This document shows, piece after piece, positions 19,830-31,365 of a stretch of 64,000 nucleotides of DNA. The first letter of the stretch is position 1; each line of letters begins with the position of its first letter. Source of the DNA: Agrypnia vestita (taxonomy: Eukaryota; Arthropoda; Insecta; Trichoptera; Phryganeidae); contig JADDOH010000494.1 of the NCBI GenBank assembly GCA_016648135.1, forward strand, positions 1 through 64,000, in the 5' to 3' direction. The notes under the pieces are model-generated. The model was not told the origin of the DNA. It was given only the letters and a program-made list of their open reading frames with translations, and searched no databases. A program made the position numbers and the translations under genes.

Positions 19830-20110
19830 TGATTGGTCTTGTGGAATGGATGTGCGAGGACAGGATGGTAAAGAAAACTAATGAGGCGAGTGTTGAAGGC
19901 TGCGGAAACAGAGGGTAACCGCGAAAGACCTGGCATAATCAGACAAATCAAATATCGGAGGATAGCTCTGTTAGCATGAGAAGATCTATAAAAGAGGACA
20001 AAGCAAAGTGTACCAGAACAGGAAAGTGTGGCGTTCCATCTGCTCTGCCTACCCCTCTGAGGAACGGCGCGATGGTTAGTCAGTTATTTATGGTCAGAAG
20101 GACTTTTCAA
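19830..20110 (+). pseudogene. LINE 3' coding remnant
   Basis: AGGATGGTAAAGAAAACTAA (RMVKK-type), AACCGCGAAAGACCTGGCAT, AAATATCGGAGGATAG and TGGCGTTCCATCTGCTCTGC (WRSICSA-type) follow the order of the LINE C-terminus also found at 24425 and 45536. The common type is ...RG R P...W.DQI...LE...S......C.D...WRSI.SA. It has many frame breaks. Confidence 0.55.
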
Positions 20111-20295
20111 CTAGATGCACGGAATATATGCTATATTACAAAAGTAAAAAATTGGATTCAAAATTTGCAGCACATTTATTAAATGAAAATCATATCCTGC
20201 TCGGTAATAATGAGCCAACACCTTCAATAAATGGACAAATGATCCAAATATAACTATATTCAATAGTCAACAAAAAATGGTCTCCTCTCCACTTG

Positions 20296-20650
20296 TTAAT
20301 ATGTTTAAGAAACTCAAAATCAGGCCATAAATAAAATAATATTTAATGTAATAAACTCATGAGTTTTAATAAAATAACAAATAAGTAGAGGCACTTTCAT
20401 ATTAATTCAGTTAATCACTTACAGAAAACGAAAAATTTTTGATAATTAAGCATAATAGAATTTTATAAACCGGAGAATTTAATTGAATTAATATGTTTAA
20501 GAAACCTAAAATCAGGCCTTAATAATCTCATGAGTTTTAATAAAATAACAAATAAATAGAAGCACTTTCAAAGTAATTCAGTTAATCACTTACAAAAAAT
20601 GGGAATTTTTGATAATTAAGCGTAACATAGAATTTTATAAACCGGAGAAT
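20296..20650. repeat. direct tandem duplication, two units
   Basis: Unit 1 (20296-20478) and unit 2 (20488-20650) both run from TTAATATGTTTAAGAAAC to TTTATAAACCGGAGAAT. They share CTCATGAGTTTTAATAAAAT and TTCAGTTAATCACTTACA. Unit 2 lacks about 20 bp. No protein is encoded and the repeat is not seen elsewhere in the window. Confidence 0.75.
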
Positions 20651-21875
20651 CTTTGATGGTGTGCCTAGGAAAAAAGAATCAAATTCACTGAAAACATCAA
20701 ATTATCCATAGGAGAAGGGGTAACATACACCTTATACATGAGTCGATTATACGTGATATATCCACTGTTAGTTAATGGCCTCACAAGCCGAAACAGCTGT
20801 CACATTTAAAATAATAGTTTAGTCAGTTAGTAAATATGGATTGATATGAGAAATATTATGTGCGTATGTATTTTTCTATCATTTAATTACGTATTTTTAA
20901 TAAGCATTTACTTAAAAGATTTATATTGTCATCAAAATAATTTTAAAATAATGATTAAACACATTTAATTAAACGTTTGACTGTAGTGTTTTGTGACTGG
21001 CTCTGACGCTTTTAAAAACATTTTTTCAAAGTAGTTTTGTTGACAGATTTATTGGATAACTTCCAATGGGACGCCTTGCGTCTACAATTTTGATAGCAGA
21101 TTAATTATCAGGCACTAGATTATTCCTACGCGTCACATTTAGATAAACACAACTTTGAACATCAACAGATAGTATGCAATTTAATATAATATGCGAATTA
21201 ATCTTTATATAATAGGGACACAAAGGATTGTTAATTTTATTACACATCTAGGATATTGGTGAGAGGATGTTTGAAGACGTACGCTCCATTAGGTGAACTT
21301 CCGTCTTTGAAATTTTTGTGCATTTAATTGTAAGTATGCCATATCAATATTATTTCAAAATATTATGCCATTTATACAATATATACAAATAATACGAAAG
21401 ACAATAAACTTGTTTCAACCCTATGGAGGAAGATAAGAATGAGGGATAAGAAAAAAAACATTATTATTATTGTCATGGGATTGCGTCATTATAAAATAAA
21501 ACATTCGAAATTACATTACTTTACACACATTACTTTTTATTTATCACCAAAAGTAACTGAATACGAACTTAACTGGAGCAGTATTATGCAATTCGGAATA
21601 ATTTCGCACTAATGAAACATATTATACTCGTCTTTGAATATTCTGTAATCGAACGCCCGGTACTTTCGTAAACCCTTTTCGCTGGTCGTTTATTACTTGC
21701 ATTAAAGGCCTTGATATCCGTTTCTGTGGAATCCCCGAACTGTCACAATAAAACTTATCTCGATGGCCTCGTGCCGCTATTATACCTGTTTTGGATTTCC
21801 AGATGTTTCGCGAATCTAGTCATATTTCCTTTGTTTATTCTAGATCCTTCTAGTAATTTCCAATTGACTGTTAAA
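20651..21875. other. no gene recognised
   Basis: About 1.2 kb is AT-rich with no supported coding or repeat signature. Confidence 0.35.
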
Positions 21876-22170
21876 CGCAGTACACCCGTGAAAAATCGCG
21901 GGACATAATAATTGCTGTATTTTGAAGCTGAACTCGTGAATAGAAAACCATCTGTTTTTTTTTTTAAATTGACTATTGGATTAAACTTCAAACTAAATAT
22001 AGTTAAATACATAATAATATAAAAATTTGAAGATCGTAATTTGGTGGGAGCAACGGCTCAAGCAACGCTTGCGTTTCATTCTCTATTTATCTAAAGTTGT
22101 AATTCCGGCATAGTTACAGCAAGCGAACGTTACGGACAGACAGACAGACAACGAAATTATTATATTTAGA
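21876..22170 (+). mobile_element. S2-type SINE-like element, diverged
   Basis: The head CGCAGTACACCCGTGAAAAA continues to TCGCGGGA with the hairpin partly kept. The tail is GTAATTCCGGCATAGTTACA then GCGAACGTTACGGACAGACA and AACGAAATTATTAT. The middle differs from other S2 copies, so an internal insertion or a distinct subfamily is possible. Confidence 0.55.
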
Positions 22171-23861
22171 TTCATTCATTTTCTAAAGTATTATCACAAA
22201 TGCAATAAAATAATGGAAAATGAGTTGAAACGAAATTTTGATTAATGTTTTTATTACGTAATGGGGTTTTAATGGCAAAAAGAATAAATGGACAAAATTA
22301 TAAAATCACTTTTTATGAAGGGTTTTTGAAAGATTTAAAAGTATACTTATAGTAGATAATAATTCATTCTTTACATACAATTTGTTTATGTCGATTCCCT
22401 GTTACATAACATAAACCAAAATAATTCTGATACCAGTTATATAACGGTTCATTTCTAGTAAATAAAATCCTATAATCATATTCGTATTATATATAGTATA
22501 GTTACTACAAAGTCATAATTTATTTCCACAAATTAAAATACATTTACGAAATATACAGATTATGAAAAGAGATTGTTAATTATTTTTTCAAAGACATCGT
22601 TGCTCAATTTTCCCTGAAATCATTTTGTATTGAACACAAAGGAAGTGTCCTTCTTTATGTGTCTTTTTTATTGTTTTCCAAACTATTAGTACAAAAAGGT
22701 TCCTGTGTCGTGGCGGTGTTTCACTTTTATTTCCCGGAAAATGCCCAAACTGAGGGAAATGCTCCAAAATGGCCCACTTAAAGCACAACCGAACCTCGAA
22801 AAATACCAAAACCAGTTAACAAAAACACGAACAAAAAGTGACTCATCTACAGCACTCACCATGAAATTCCCACATACAAATGCGACACTCCCTTTTGCGT
22901 GATGCTCTACTTTTGCTCGCCACTTCCTGAATGATAAATGATATTTGCTTCCTTAGTGACCGTCTAGAACGGTATAAAAATATTACCAGCAGAAATACAC
23001 GAACAAAAAATGTATTGTGCACTTTAGGCGCGATGGTTTTAATTTATACATTGTGGTTGCCACTTTTTGTCAGGTCCCAATAATTTATTTACTGCTTTTT
23101 CAGGCTTGTGGATAGTTTCTGGCCCATTTAAAAATTCGAATGGAGTTGGACGCCGTATTTGTGGACACCTATGTTTTACTCTTGAAACTAGTTTCAAGTA
23201 GTTGGTGGGTGTGGGGCGGTGTGGATTGGTGAAATGAAAGAGGGGGTGAGTTTACGCCTTCATTTGTCTTTATTCCGTTTGTCCTTTCCGTTTATCATTT
23301 TGTTCTGTCAAGCAAAAGAGTTCTTTGAAATGTCTTAATGGATTGTTCCACTGAATTAGCGAAATTATTATCTATCAGAAGTTCTCCAACCAAACGTGCA
23401 ATCTATCATCTCAAGAGGTAAGTTTAGCCATGTTTATTTTCTTGCATTAAAAAGCCACAAAAATTAGCGTTATAAATTAAACTCGATCGAAGCTGTGCGA
23501 GGCAAATGAAAGAGTTATAAAAACTATTTAATATGTATACATTACACAGAGTCACTTGATATTAATTTAATTAGAGCACCGTACATAAAATCTCACAAAA
23601 TGTTTCTAGAATCTTCGCTGGTCTTTTAATCTAATTTCCCAATTCGTATTAATTATCACACCTGAATAAATTGTCTCTCATATACTGATGCACGTTACTC
23701 AAATCGCTCAGATTCGCACTAGAAAACTTCTCGCTCGTCGGTAGGTACTTTCTTGATTTACTATCATTGGAGTCACACATTTCTCTTTGTATAGTAATAG
23801 CCCGCTGTCAATTCTGACACACATTGTGTGCAGTAGCCTGTCGATCTCTTTTTATAGGTTT
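22171..23861. other. no gene recognised
   Basis: About 1.7 kb has no convincing coding exon. A perfect 18-bp palindrome CTTGAAACTAGTTTCAAG is at 23181-23198, in a G-rich stretch (about 23200-23250). A splice-donor-like AGAGGTAAGT is near 23413, but I could not find a supporting exon. Confidence 0.35.
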
Positions 23862-24025
23862 GTCGTTTTCTAAATATTTCCAGAGTTTATGAGAATAGCC
23901 CAGTCGATTTCAGATTCTTTGCAGGGTCCATCATCAGCTCTGATGATGGACCCTGCAATAGGATCCGAAACGTCGGCCAGAGAGATCAGAGATGCACGGC
24001 AGAATATCCCATAAAACTGCACACA
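23862..24025 (+). mobile_element. foldback unit centred on opposed hammerheads
   Basis: A perfect 18-bp inverted repeat (23920-23937 and 23940-23957, spacer CT) contains the 5' cores of two HHRs in opposite directions. The plus-strand one is complete (see the separate entry). The minus-strand one reaches GAAA near 23910 but lacks the following CGTC. Downstream GGCCAGAGAGATCAGAGATG and ACGGCAGAATATCCCATAAA are shared with 17300, 44575 and 44760. Confidence 0.65.
23936..23978 (+). ncRNA. hammerhead ribozyme, full core
   Basis: CTGATGA is at 23940-23946. Stem II uses GGACC with GGATCC (bulged A), then GAAA (23967-23970), minimal stem III AC/GT, and cleavage base C23974. Stem I is weak (GCT with GGC, one G-T pair), because the upstream strand is part of the palindrome. 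Confidence 0.6.
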
Positions 24026-24424
24026 GTAAAACTGCAGAAGTATAAATTTACTTTAATATTCGAATTGACATTGAATTGATGTGTGTATAGAGTTATTATT
24101 TGTGATGTTCATAAATATAATAATATTGTAATACTAATTCTGAAAATATAAATGAAAAATGTAATAATATTGAAACATTAATTGTAAAAATTAATCCTTA
24201 AGACGTTTTGTGGGGCTAGTGATGTTCAAAAAAAATTATATGGAAAACAAATAAATTTAAAAAAATAAATTATTTTTTAAATATCTGTATAAATTAGAAA
24301 CCATGCCGATTGGCTTGATTTCCTACACAAAAATCTTCAACTTAATCTATGTATAAAAACGTCAAAGTAGTGATACACATATGTATATATATGCTCTGTG
24401 GATGATTTAAGAAAATATATAGGG
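24026..24424. other. AT-rich, no gene
   Basis: Nothing recognised. Confidence 0.35.
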
Positions 24425-24700
24425 CTATTGTTTAAGGAAGCAGGAGCAAAGGGCGTCCGCGAACGACCTGGCGTAATCAGATTCTACAAGTATTGGAGGA
24501 TGGTTCTGTTAAAAGCCTTAACAGTCGTAGAGCAAGCATGAGAAGATCTATGAATGAAGCCGAAGCAAAAGTAGTGTGCCAAGATAAAGGAAGATGGCGT
24601 TCTATCCTATCTGCCTACCTATTAGTTAATTATTTATATGTTGTGTTAATTTATCCCCAATATTTTTCATATAAATATATTTCAATATTTCTTTAAATTT
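24425..24700 (+). pseudogene. LINE 3' coding remnant
   Basis: The readable part VKSLNSRRASMRRSMNEAEA followed by VVCQDKGRWRSILSAYL is a LINE polymerase C-terminus (C.D..RWRS.LSAY). Upstream, CGAACGACCTGGCGTAATCA matches the copies at 19830 and 45536. It is truncated and frame-broken before 24493. Confidence 0.6.
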
Positions 24701-25261
24701 AGTGGTTCTAAATTGGAGTATTTGTGTCTCCCAACTTTCGCCTGATAGCTGTAGGAAGAAGGTACGGAAAAATAAATGCTAATTAAATAACATAAAATGT
24801 CCCAATTCACGAGAAGTTGAAAAATATTGTCACCCCGTGCCCATTTAAAAGTGGCAGTAACGTTTTGCTGTCACGCGAGCTAATCATAATTCCTGGCCCT
24901 AAACATTTATTGCTTGTCCCGAGCAATTCATCACTGACGGTGCGCATACATCCTGCTTTTCCATTACTCGAAACAGGGTTGCCAAAACTATACTATACAG
25001 TTTTATTTTTCTCTAAACTAAACATTGTTCAACAATATGTTATTTCGTCACTACTATAGTTTAATAGGATTATTTTTCATCCAGGTGTAGAAATCTGGTT
25101 TTGCGAGAACACTAATGAATAGCATTCATTTTTTAATTATTTATTTATTTATGGTTTTTGTGTTTAATTTTTAGAACTCCATATTTATTTTTAGCAAAAT
25201 TTAAATATATTTAAAATTTATACAATAAACAATTATTTTAATGGAAATTAAAAAAAAGGGC
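24701..25261. other. no gene recognised
   Basis: AT-rich, with nothing supported. Confidence 0.3.
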
Positions 25262-25612
25262 CGTGACATATCGATTCTCGTGGAGCTCCTCCGCCGTGAC
25301 TGAGATGCAACATTCTCCAGTGCACGTTGTCCGAGACATGGAAGAAGATCAAGTACTTATTAAGAAATTAATTATCTATAATGAATAATCTATCGGATTT
25401 CGAAAAAACCTTCTTTTTTAATATTAGGAATATTTGTTAAAAAAACCCTTAATTTTTTTAAATAAATAACTTATCGGATTAAAAATCTGTATGCTACATC
25501 GTAGATATTTCATTTCTCCATAAGTGCATGACTTTTTCTCTCTCGGAAAAACACGCCGGAGAATATAACATCTCAGTCACGACAGAGGAGCAACGTGACA
25601 ATGTACATGACA
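25262..25612. mobile_element. foldback MITE with imperfect ~60-bp inverted ends
   Basis: The left arm 25262-25322 (GAGCTCCTCCGCCGTGACTG, AGATGCAACATTCTCC) is mirrored at 25553-25612 (GGAGAATATAACATCTCAGT, CACGACAGAGGAGC). The interior is about 230 bp and AT-rich, with no transposase. The target duplication was not identified. Confidence 0.6.
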
Positions 25613-25754
25613 CGATAGTGATGATATTTTAATCGGTGACACACTAATCATCATTCGACATTTGTATCTGATTGCTACAATGATTAGCAATTGATTTTTT
25701 TGTAATTCGACAGGCAACCATCGGTACTTAACTTAACAACAATTAAATCTAAAC

Positions 25755-25872
25755 TAGCTGTGCCCGCGCGGCTTCGCACGCGTAGATTTTTAGTACACTA
25801 TTTGGATCGTCATAGAACTTTCGCGAACCTTCTAGAACATTCTCCTTCCAGAACTTTATAAGTTACTGTAAT
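25755..25872 (+). mobile_element. family R5 5' fragment with heat-shock array
   Basis: CTAGCTGTGCCCGCGCGGCT then CGCACGCGTAGATTTTTAG match the head of 2328-3052. The copy is 3'-truncated after about 118 bp. The heat-shock array is retained intact. Confidence 0.7.
25815..25842. promoter_or_regulatory. perfect six-unit heat-shock element
   Basis: GAA/TTC units with exact two-base gaps start at 25815, 25820, 25825, 25830, 25835 and 25840, as in the array at 2387. One spacer differs (CT instead of CA), while the unit bases are unchanged. Confidence 0.7.
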
Positions 25873-26616
25873 AAAAGTTCAACGTTTGTAAATAATAGGT
25901 AAGAAATATTGAAAAAACAATGCAAAAAGGGAAGAAATCCACCCTGTAAACACATAAGTCCCTTTCATATCTAAACCCTAGATCAACAACCCAAATCGAG
26001 TCTTGACCTATTCAATATACCTACACTAGCTGCATGCCTTTAGCATTTTTCTTTACATTATTACCCCTTGGTTTTCCAATCTGTATATTCCCCCCTGAAT
26101 TCCATCGAGTTTCATTTTTAACCCAGAAATTTTGCTTGCACTAGCCGGACCAAACAAGTACATCAAGATTATAGATTACGTCACAAAGACTCGAGTGCTC
26201 TAGTACGTAGATTGCAGATTACGTCACAAAGACTCCGGTATGTGGGAGTAGATTGCAGATTAACGTAAACAGGCCCAGCGCGAGCAGGCACAACCCTTCA
26301 CCGAGCCCTTGTATCTGCCTTACATAAATTCAGCTAACCTTTGCGTGCTTTAACTAGAACGAAAAATAGGGTCAAGTTTGACGCTAATGTAGAGCGCTTC
26401 CTCCAGTCTGTTTGAAACGAGACCTTTCTGGGAAAATTCCCCATGGAGCTCACTATTTCATGTTTTACGTGTACGTAAATAAAGAATGCGAGGAGTATCT
26501 CTGTCCCGCTCACCACTCATGTAAATATCCTCTGCGTGAAGTTTAATATGCTGCGAATTTTTAATAAAATTTAACATTCATAACGAACCCATTTTTCATT
26601 GATATTGCCGAATATT
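25873..26616. other. no gene; short direct repeats
   Basis: AGATTACGTCACAAAGACT occurs twice (about 26174 and 26218), and AGATTGCAGATTA-type text recurs. This makes a small tandem array with CRE-like TACGTCA cores. No protein was recognised. Confidence 0.4.
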
Positions 26617-26889
26617 ATCAAACATAATAATTTCGTTGTCTGTCCGCCTGTCCATCCATCTGTCTGTCTGTCTTTCTATCCTTTCATAACTTTGTGTAAC
26701 GTCCGTAATTTTGTTCGAATTTAAAAAAGGCTAAAAAAACGGCTGGAGATGGAGCTTGAACCCCGGGCCAGCAAACCCGAGCCATCCGCTTAACGCATGT
26801 TGCTACCGCTGCCGCTCCGTTGACCGTCAAAAATATACTAGCGCAGAAGCGAAAAAATGTTCCGTCATTTTTGACGAGTTACACAAATT
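26617..26889 (-). mobile_element. S1 SINE-like element, full length with tRNA-like core
   Basis: On the minus strand the order is: head (ACTCGTCAAAAATGACGGAA), CGGTAGCAACATGCGTTAAG (A-box region), CCCGGGGTTCAAGCTCC (B box), CAGCCGTTTTTTTAGCC, TTACGGACGTTACACAAAGT, a GACAGACAGA/GACGGAC tract, then AACGAAATTATTATG. This is the best full-length member. It shows that the tRNA part lies inside the element and is not its 5' end. Confidence 0.7.
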
Positions 26890-27009
26890 TGTAATATTAA
26901 CCAAACTGAATATCTTATCAGTAGCCATCGGGGCTTGAACCAGGGTATCATTCTAGCATTTTTTTTTAATTACATAACAGATTGCTCCATTTACTATGCA
27001 AGTTAAAAC

Positions 27010-27540
27010 TTGGAGTGAGTACCTATATGGAGGCGATCCTCTGCTTGATGCTTTCAATACTATCATTGAATACATCGAAATGATCGCTCAGTTCATTTAG
27101 GAGTTGCACAGCACACTACGCGTTGTGGTGTGCTTACTCATTACATCCGTTCTGCATTTTGGGACATGAAATAGCGAGTGACCGCGATTTCGCAAATAAT
27201 TATTTGGTACAAGCAAAGCATAATTCTCCAGCAAGTTCGGAGCATCAATTATATTTCTAAAAATTTGAACCCCCGACATGACTAGGCCCTCCTGTCTGCG
27301 CGACTCGAGGCTGCGGTAGTTGCATTCCCTCAGCAGTACTTCATGGTTCATGAATATAGGATATTCTCCTGTTCTGCGCATGTATATGTAGCGCAAGAAT
27401 TTATGTTGAAGCTGCTCAATCATGTTGATGTATTTCTTTTGGTGTTGGCTCCAAACTGCCACTTCATATGGTAGCTCTACCAATTGATGTGCGCTAATAA
27501 TATGTTTTCTCGTGATGTATCTATTCATTCATTAGCTTAG
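27010..27540 (-). pseudogene. LINE (Jockey/CR1-like) ORF2 C-terminal remnant
   Basis: An open minus-strand frame of about 143 codons reads YEVAVWSQHQKKYINMIEQL, QHKFLRYIYMR and YRSLESRRQEGLVM. After a frameshift near 27110 it continues LLNELSDHFDVFNDSIESIK. 'LEYGS.VW.P....I..IE..Q.KFLR' and 'L..RR..........' are standard motifs of these LINE polymerases after the palm domain. The 5' part is missing. Confidence 0.75.
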
Positions 27541-28021
27541 GTTGGCTATCATCAGGTTGTGAACTGGAACAGTCCTATAGTAGACTGGTCAAAGCCATTG
27601 TCTCGGATTCTTTATCCATAATGTTCTCCTTCTTCCAGGGTTCTGATTTCCAGCAAATATACATAGCATTAGCAAGTTAATAACAATTTAATTGCTATCT
27701 GTACTGTTTAAGTACTATATATCATTAAATCACAACTTATCAGATAAGTTGCGAATCACGAATTATCATTCCTATATATGAACCTTTAAAATATATCGTA
27801 TGGTGTATCACTTCTTGTCTCACGCCTTTTGTAGTGACAAGCTATTATACGAATGTCCCATTATTTCTTACACTTATTTTCCTATGCAGGGATGTTAGCT
27901 CTTTAAAATTTTACCAATTGTTCGTAAAACAGCCTTCAAATTATTATTTTATTTTAAGCATCGTCATTATTAGCTAACTAAGCATGAAGTAAGAATATTT
28001 TAGTATGTAGGTATGCTCTGA
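27541..28021. other. no gene recognised
   Basis: This stretch, 5' of the minus-strand LINE, was not recognisable as polymerase sequence. Confidence 0.3.
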
Positions 28022-28275
28022 GAACACAGTTATGTATACTAGTTCAAAAAAATACTATAGATGTCTCTAGCATATTTCATTCAAATAAACGAAAGATTCT
28101 CAGATTTGGAACATACATAGAACTTTCAAAAATTTGTGGATGTTCTTACGATGGAATTGGTGAACGTTGCGTTGTGTAGAGTGATCACTTAAGCCAGCTC
28201 ATATAGGTTTTAAGCCCGGGGCCATCGCATAACAAGTCTTCCATACACGTTTTTCGTCTCTGTAAGACTAATATA
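28022..28275 (-). repeat. family R6, long copy, reverse
   Basis: This aligns with 7935-8262 in reverse: GAGAACACAGTTATG, TTCAAATAAACGAAAG, TTCTTACGATGGAATTGGTG, TGTGTAGAGTGATCACTTAA and GGGGCCATCGCATA. Confidence 0.55.
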
Positions 28276-28774
28276 ATTTATTTTAATTAAGCGTGAAGTG
28301 TTTTTGCATATTTTATATACAAGTTTAATAATTTTTAAATTATTTAACAGGTACATTTTCTGGATATCTGAAATTGATATTCTAGCAAACGTTTTATGAT
28401 AATTTTTAGCTTTATATTTTCATGTTTCGTGTTAATATTTAGGCTTGAGGGATTGGGAGAAAATATTATTGTAATAATTTAAAGTTTTGGATCGGAAAGT
28501 TTCGGACATTGGTGTACATTCCGTGACAACACTAAATTTATATACTGAATAATCGTAACCTAACATTACACCGTATATCGATCGGAGCAAACGAATAGCG
28601 AGTTTTAAAGTTTGCCGCAAAATGAGGACACAACAACATTTTGATAATAAAACAGACACGTTCAAATTGATTTTTTTAATACGTGTTGCATTGACAGGCA
28701 AGAATGTTGTAAATGATATATTTTGATGTATTTGACAATCATATACTTTTCTCAAATAAAGTTTGCATTTTTTA
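28276..28774. other. no gene recognised
   Basis: A minus-strand open frame of about 107 codons (28432-28755) shows no recognisable motif and is AT-driven. Nothing else was seen. Confidence 0.35.
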
Positions 28775-29015
28775 AAAATATTTCTGACTTATTTTCTGTA
28801 AAACGTTTGAATATCATTAAAATAATTTATATCGAATATGAATACATTTTTCGCTTCACTACAAGTAAAATAATATGATAAAAACCATGCAGACATTTAA
28901 ATAGAATATTATTGTAGGTTTTTTTCATTTTATTTGACTTGCATTCAAGCAATTTGAATGATTTTTTCATATTCGATATAAGTTATTTTAATGATGGTTC
29001 AACATTTTAATGAAA
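28775..29015. mobile_element. family F foldback, central part only
   Basis: TTTCTGACTTATTTTCTGTA and TTATATCGAATATGAATAC on the left are mirrored by TTTTTCATATTCGATATAAG and GGTTCAACATTTTAATG on the right. The outer arms are absent. Confidence 0.6.
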
Positions 29016-29461
29016 AAAGGGATTAGCGATATCTATGCGAGAAAGAGACAAATTTAAATGAGTCGCTTCACGCTAGACAGTAACGCAATAGTACATTTGA
29101 CGTCAGTGTCGCATAGTATCATAAACCGCGCGCAGTGTATTGTAGTTTAAATTAACAATTAACTGAACTCATTAATAATGATTATAATAATTATTGTGAT
29201 TAAATTATGGGAATCCATAAAAGGAGACGCTATCCTCAGGAGAACAGACCACATAGGTTTATTAAAAGGGAGAAGAAGAATAAATTATTAAATCAATTTT
29301 AAAACTTGTCAAAATTTCTCATTGGTTGTCCATTATATTAATGTTGTCACAATTAATATTCCATCTATAAATTAATGATCAATTATTCAATGTAGGAAGT
29401 CACTCAAAATGAATCAAACTTAACGCTACTTTTTAAATTACATTATTTCGCAATATATCAC
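29016..29461. other. no gene recognised
   Basis: A perfect TGACGTCA lies at 29098-29105. Otherwise this is AT-rich. Confidence 0.35.
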
Positions 29462-29930
29462 TCGTAAAATAACACTTTATTATCGCTGGGTAACATGTAT
29501 TAAATATTCACAAGAACATTCCGTTCTCAATTTCCGCTCGTAATATTTATCGCATTTATTTACATCGCCAATTAGGTACTTAGCTCGAATATTCGTTTTA
29601 TTTATCGCTTCGCGATTCACGACAGGCCACACTGGGTGTTGTCTCGCGCGTACTTTGCGGCTGTATTAACACTGAATGAACTGTCAAACACGACAACAAC
29701 TATGCCGCGGCCTAGTTCCATATTTATTCCGAAAATACTGTTTTTTCGTACTTTCTAGACTATTCTAGTGGTTAGGAGAAGATTCTCATTGCTTCTCGGT
29801 TGTACCAAACGTTTCTAGATGTTTTACAAAGATTGTAGATGGTTACTCTACATTGTTATGGGCCGTTCTCGATCCTTCGATAGTTTTATGCCACATCTCG
29901 TTACAATATAATAAAATATACATATCGCTT
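29462..29930. repeat. interspersed repeat (family R4), copy 2
   Basis: This uninterrupted counterpart of 1585-2240 shows ACACTTTATTATCGCTGGGT, TTTATCGCATTTATTTACAT, GCGATTCACGACAGG and CTAGACTATTCTAGTGG. It confirms that the MITE at 1722-1985 is an insertion. Confidence 0.55.
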
Positions 29931-30102
29931 TTCAAATTTATTTTCTTCATCTACTAGCTTCAGAATGAAGGGCATTAACACTATCATTACCATAATTATA
30001 TTGCAATTAATTTAACTCCACTCCCTATCCATAAAATAAAATATATTTGAGCAACAGATTCGTTAGTCATCTGACTGCCATGAGCAAAAAATAAACCTGC
30101 AA

Positions 30103-30500
30103 TGTTAGTGTACTTGATATACATTTGTGGAATTCATACCACAATGCAGAAAACCACCAATCTAGACCACATATACACAGTGGCAAGGAATGCCACATAA
30201 GCAAATCGGGGCACGAGCAAGACACGCCCGGACGGCAGGTCACTGCATCGTCAGCATTTCGGGCGATTTCTTCACACTCACGCAGAAGACTCCTTTGTTC
30301 GTAAATTATATAAAAAGAGGCACACGCCCTAGGCGAGCATGTCAGTCCATCGTAGACCTCCGGCGGGTTACCGGAGACTATGGCCCTTAAAGCATCTATC
30401 ATTGTCTTTATAATCGTACTTATGTATATTTTGTACTTGTTTTGTCGAGATAATAAATCATCAAATATTCTACGCTTTTGGAGCTTTCCCGTCGCATGAC
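30103..30500 (+). mobile_element. probable solo LTR (gypsy-like)
   Basis: The segment starts TGTTAGTGTACTTGATATAC, with a TATA box TTATATAAAAAGAGG at about 30307 and a polyadenylation signal AATAAATCATC near 30451. It is followed by GGTGGTGACCC, a primer-binding-like sequence typical of gypsy elements (TGGTGACCC). The same TGGTGACCC follows the LTR at 33250-33606. No gag/pol follows. Exact ends and target duplication were not identified. Confidence 0.55.
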
Positions 30501-31310
30501 GGTGGTGACCCAAAAAAGCAATTGCTCCTTACCATTTTTATTTTATATTAATGCGAGTTACTATTTCTAGATTGAAATCAGAGGAATGTGCTACAAATAT
30601 ATATTTTCCGACTCCAAATTTTTTTCTGCATTTCATTGGAATGGAATAGACAAAAAAAGACAAAAGTAACGACCGCAGAAATCTGAGAACTTATTCTAGA
30701 TGATTGATGTTGCCGTCATTTCTGCTGCCGTTGTGGGATGAATGAAATTCCTTTTGAAAAGATGGAAGAACTATATTTGTTTTTAGACAGAACCTTCGCG
30801 AGAAGCCAGCATCATTTTGCAGGGAAATTCAATTGATTCAAGGAGATCTTTCAGTCCAATCTCCGGTTATCTCCTGTGCAAAGAAAAGTCTGATATTACT
30901 TCATCGAGGAGAAAGGATTTTCTGCCAGAAACTTAGTCCAGTGGCAGCACTAGGCAATTGCATTAATGTCGCAACAAAAAATATCGATTCCAACATAATT
31001 CCATATAATGTGAATAACACACAAGAATCATGTTATTGAGAAAATAAACTTAAATAAAAAGAAAATAAACTAAAGAAAAACTTTTGTACACTAAATAATT
31101 AACTCGTCAAAATAAGAATATAGAATGATAGAATGCTGTAAAAATTTTCATTTTTTTATAAAGTATATTAAATACCTTATGATACTATCAATTAAATCAG
31201 TCATTTTAACATAACTCACTATTTTTCAATTGTCTTAGAAAAATAGTTTTGTGGTTATATTATGTATATCAATGAAATTATTTTTTTTTATATAAAATCA
31301 CTATTTATTG
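30501..31310. other. no gene recognised
   Basis: There are short open frames only. None shows a known motif. Confidence 0.3.
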
Positions 31311-31365
31311 AAGATCAACATGTTTCGGGGTCCATCTATGATGCTCTAGAAATACTAGAAATGAA
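31311..31365 (-). mobile_element. PLE 3' end, hammerhead 3' half
   Basis: The minus strand reads GACCCCGAAACATGTTGATC followed by TTCAATAAATAGTG, the same end as 31770-31810. The CTGATGA half is not recognisable. Confidence 0.5.

Noticed and set aside
22588..22902. Overlapping 65-73-codon frames
   Set aside because: No conserved motif, and both strands are open equally. Treated as chance.
28432..28755. 107-codon minus-strand frame
   Set aside because: No motif, no start context, AT-driven composition. Adjacent to repeats.
30067..30513. 148-codon minus-strand frame
   Set aside because: It is antisense to the LTR-like unit at 30103-30500 and has no recognisable domain.
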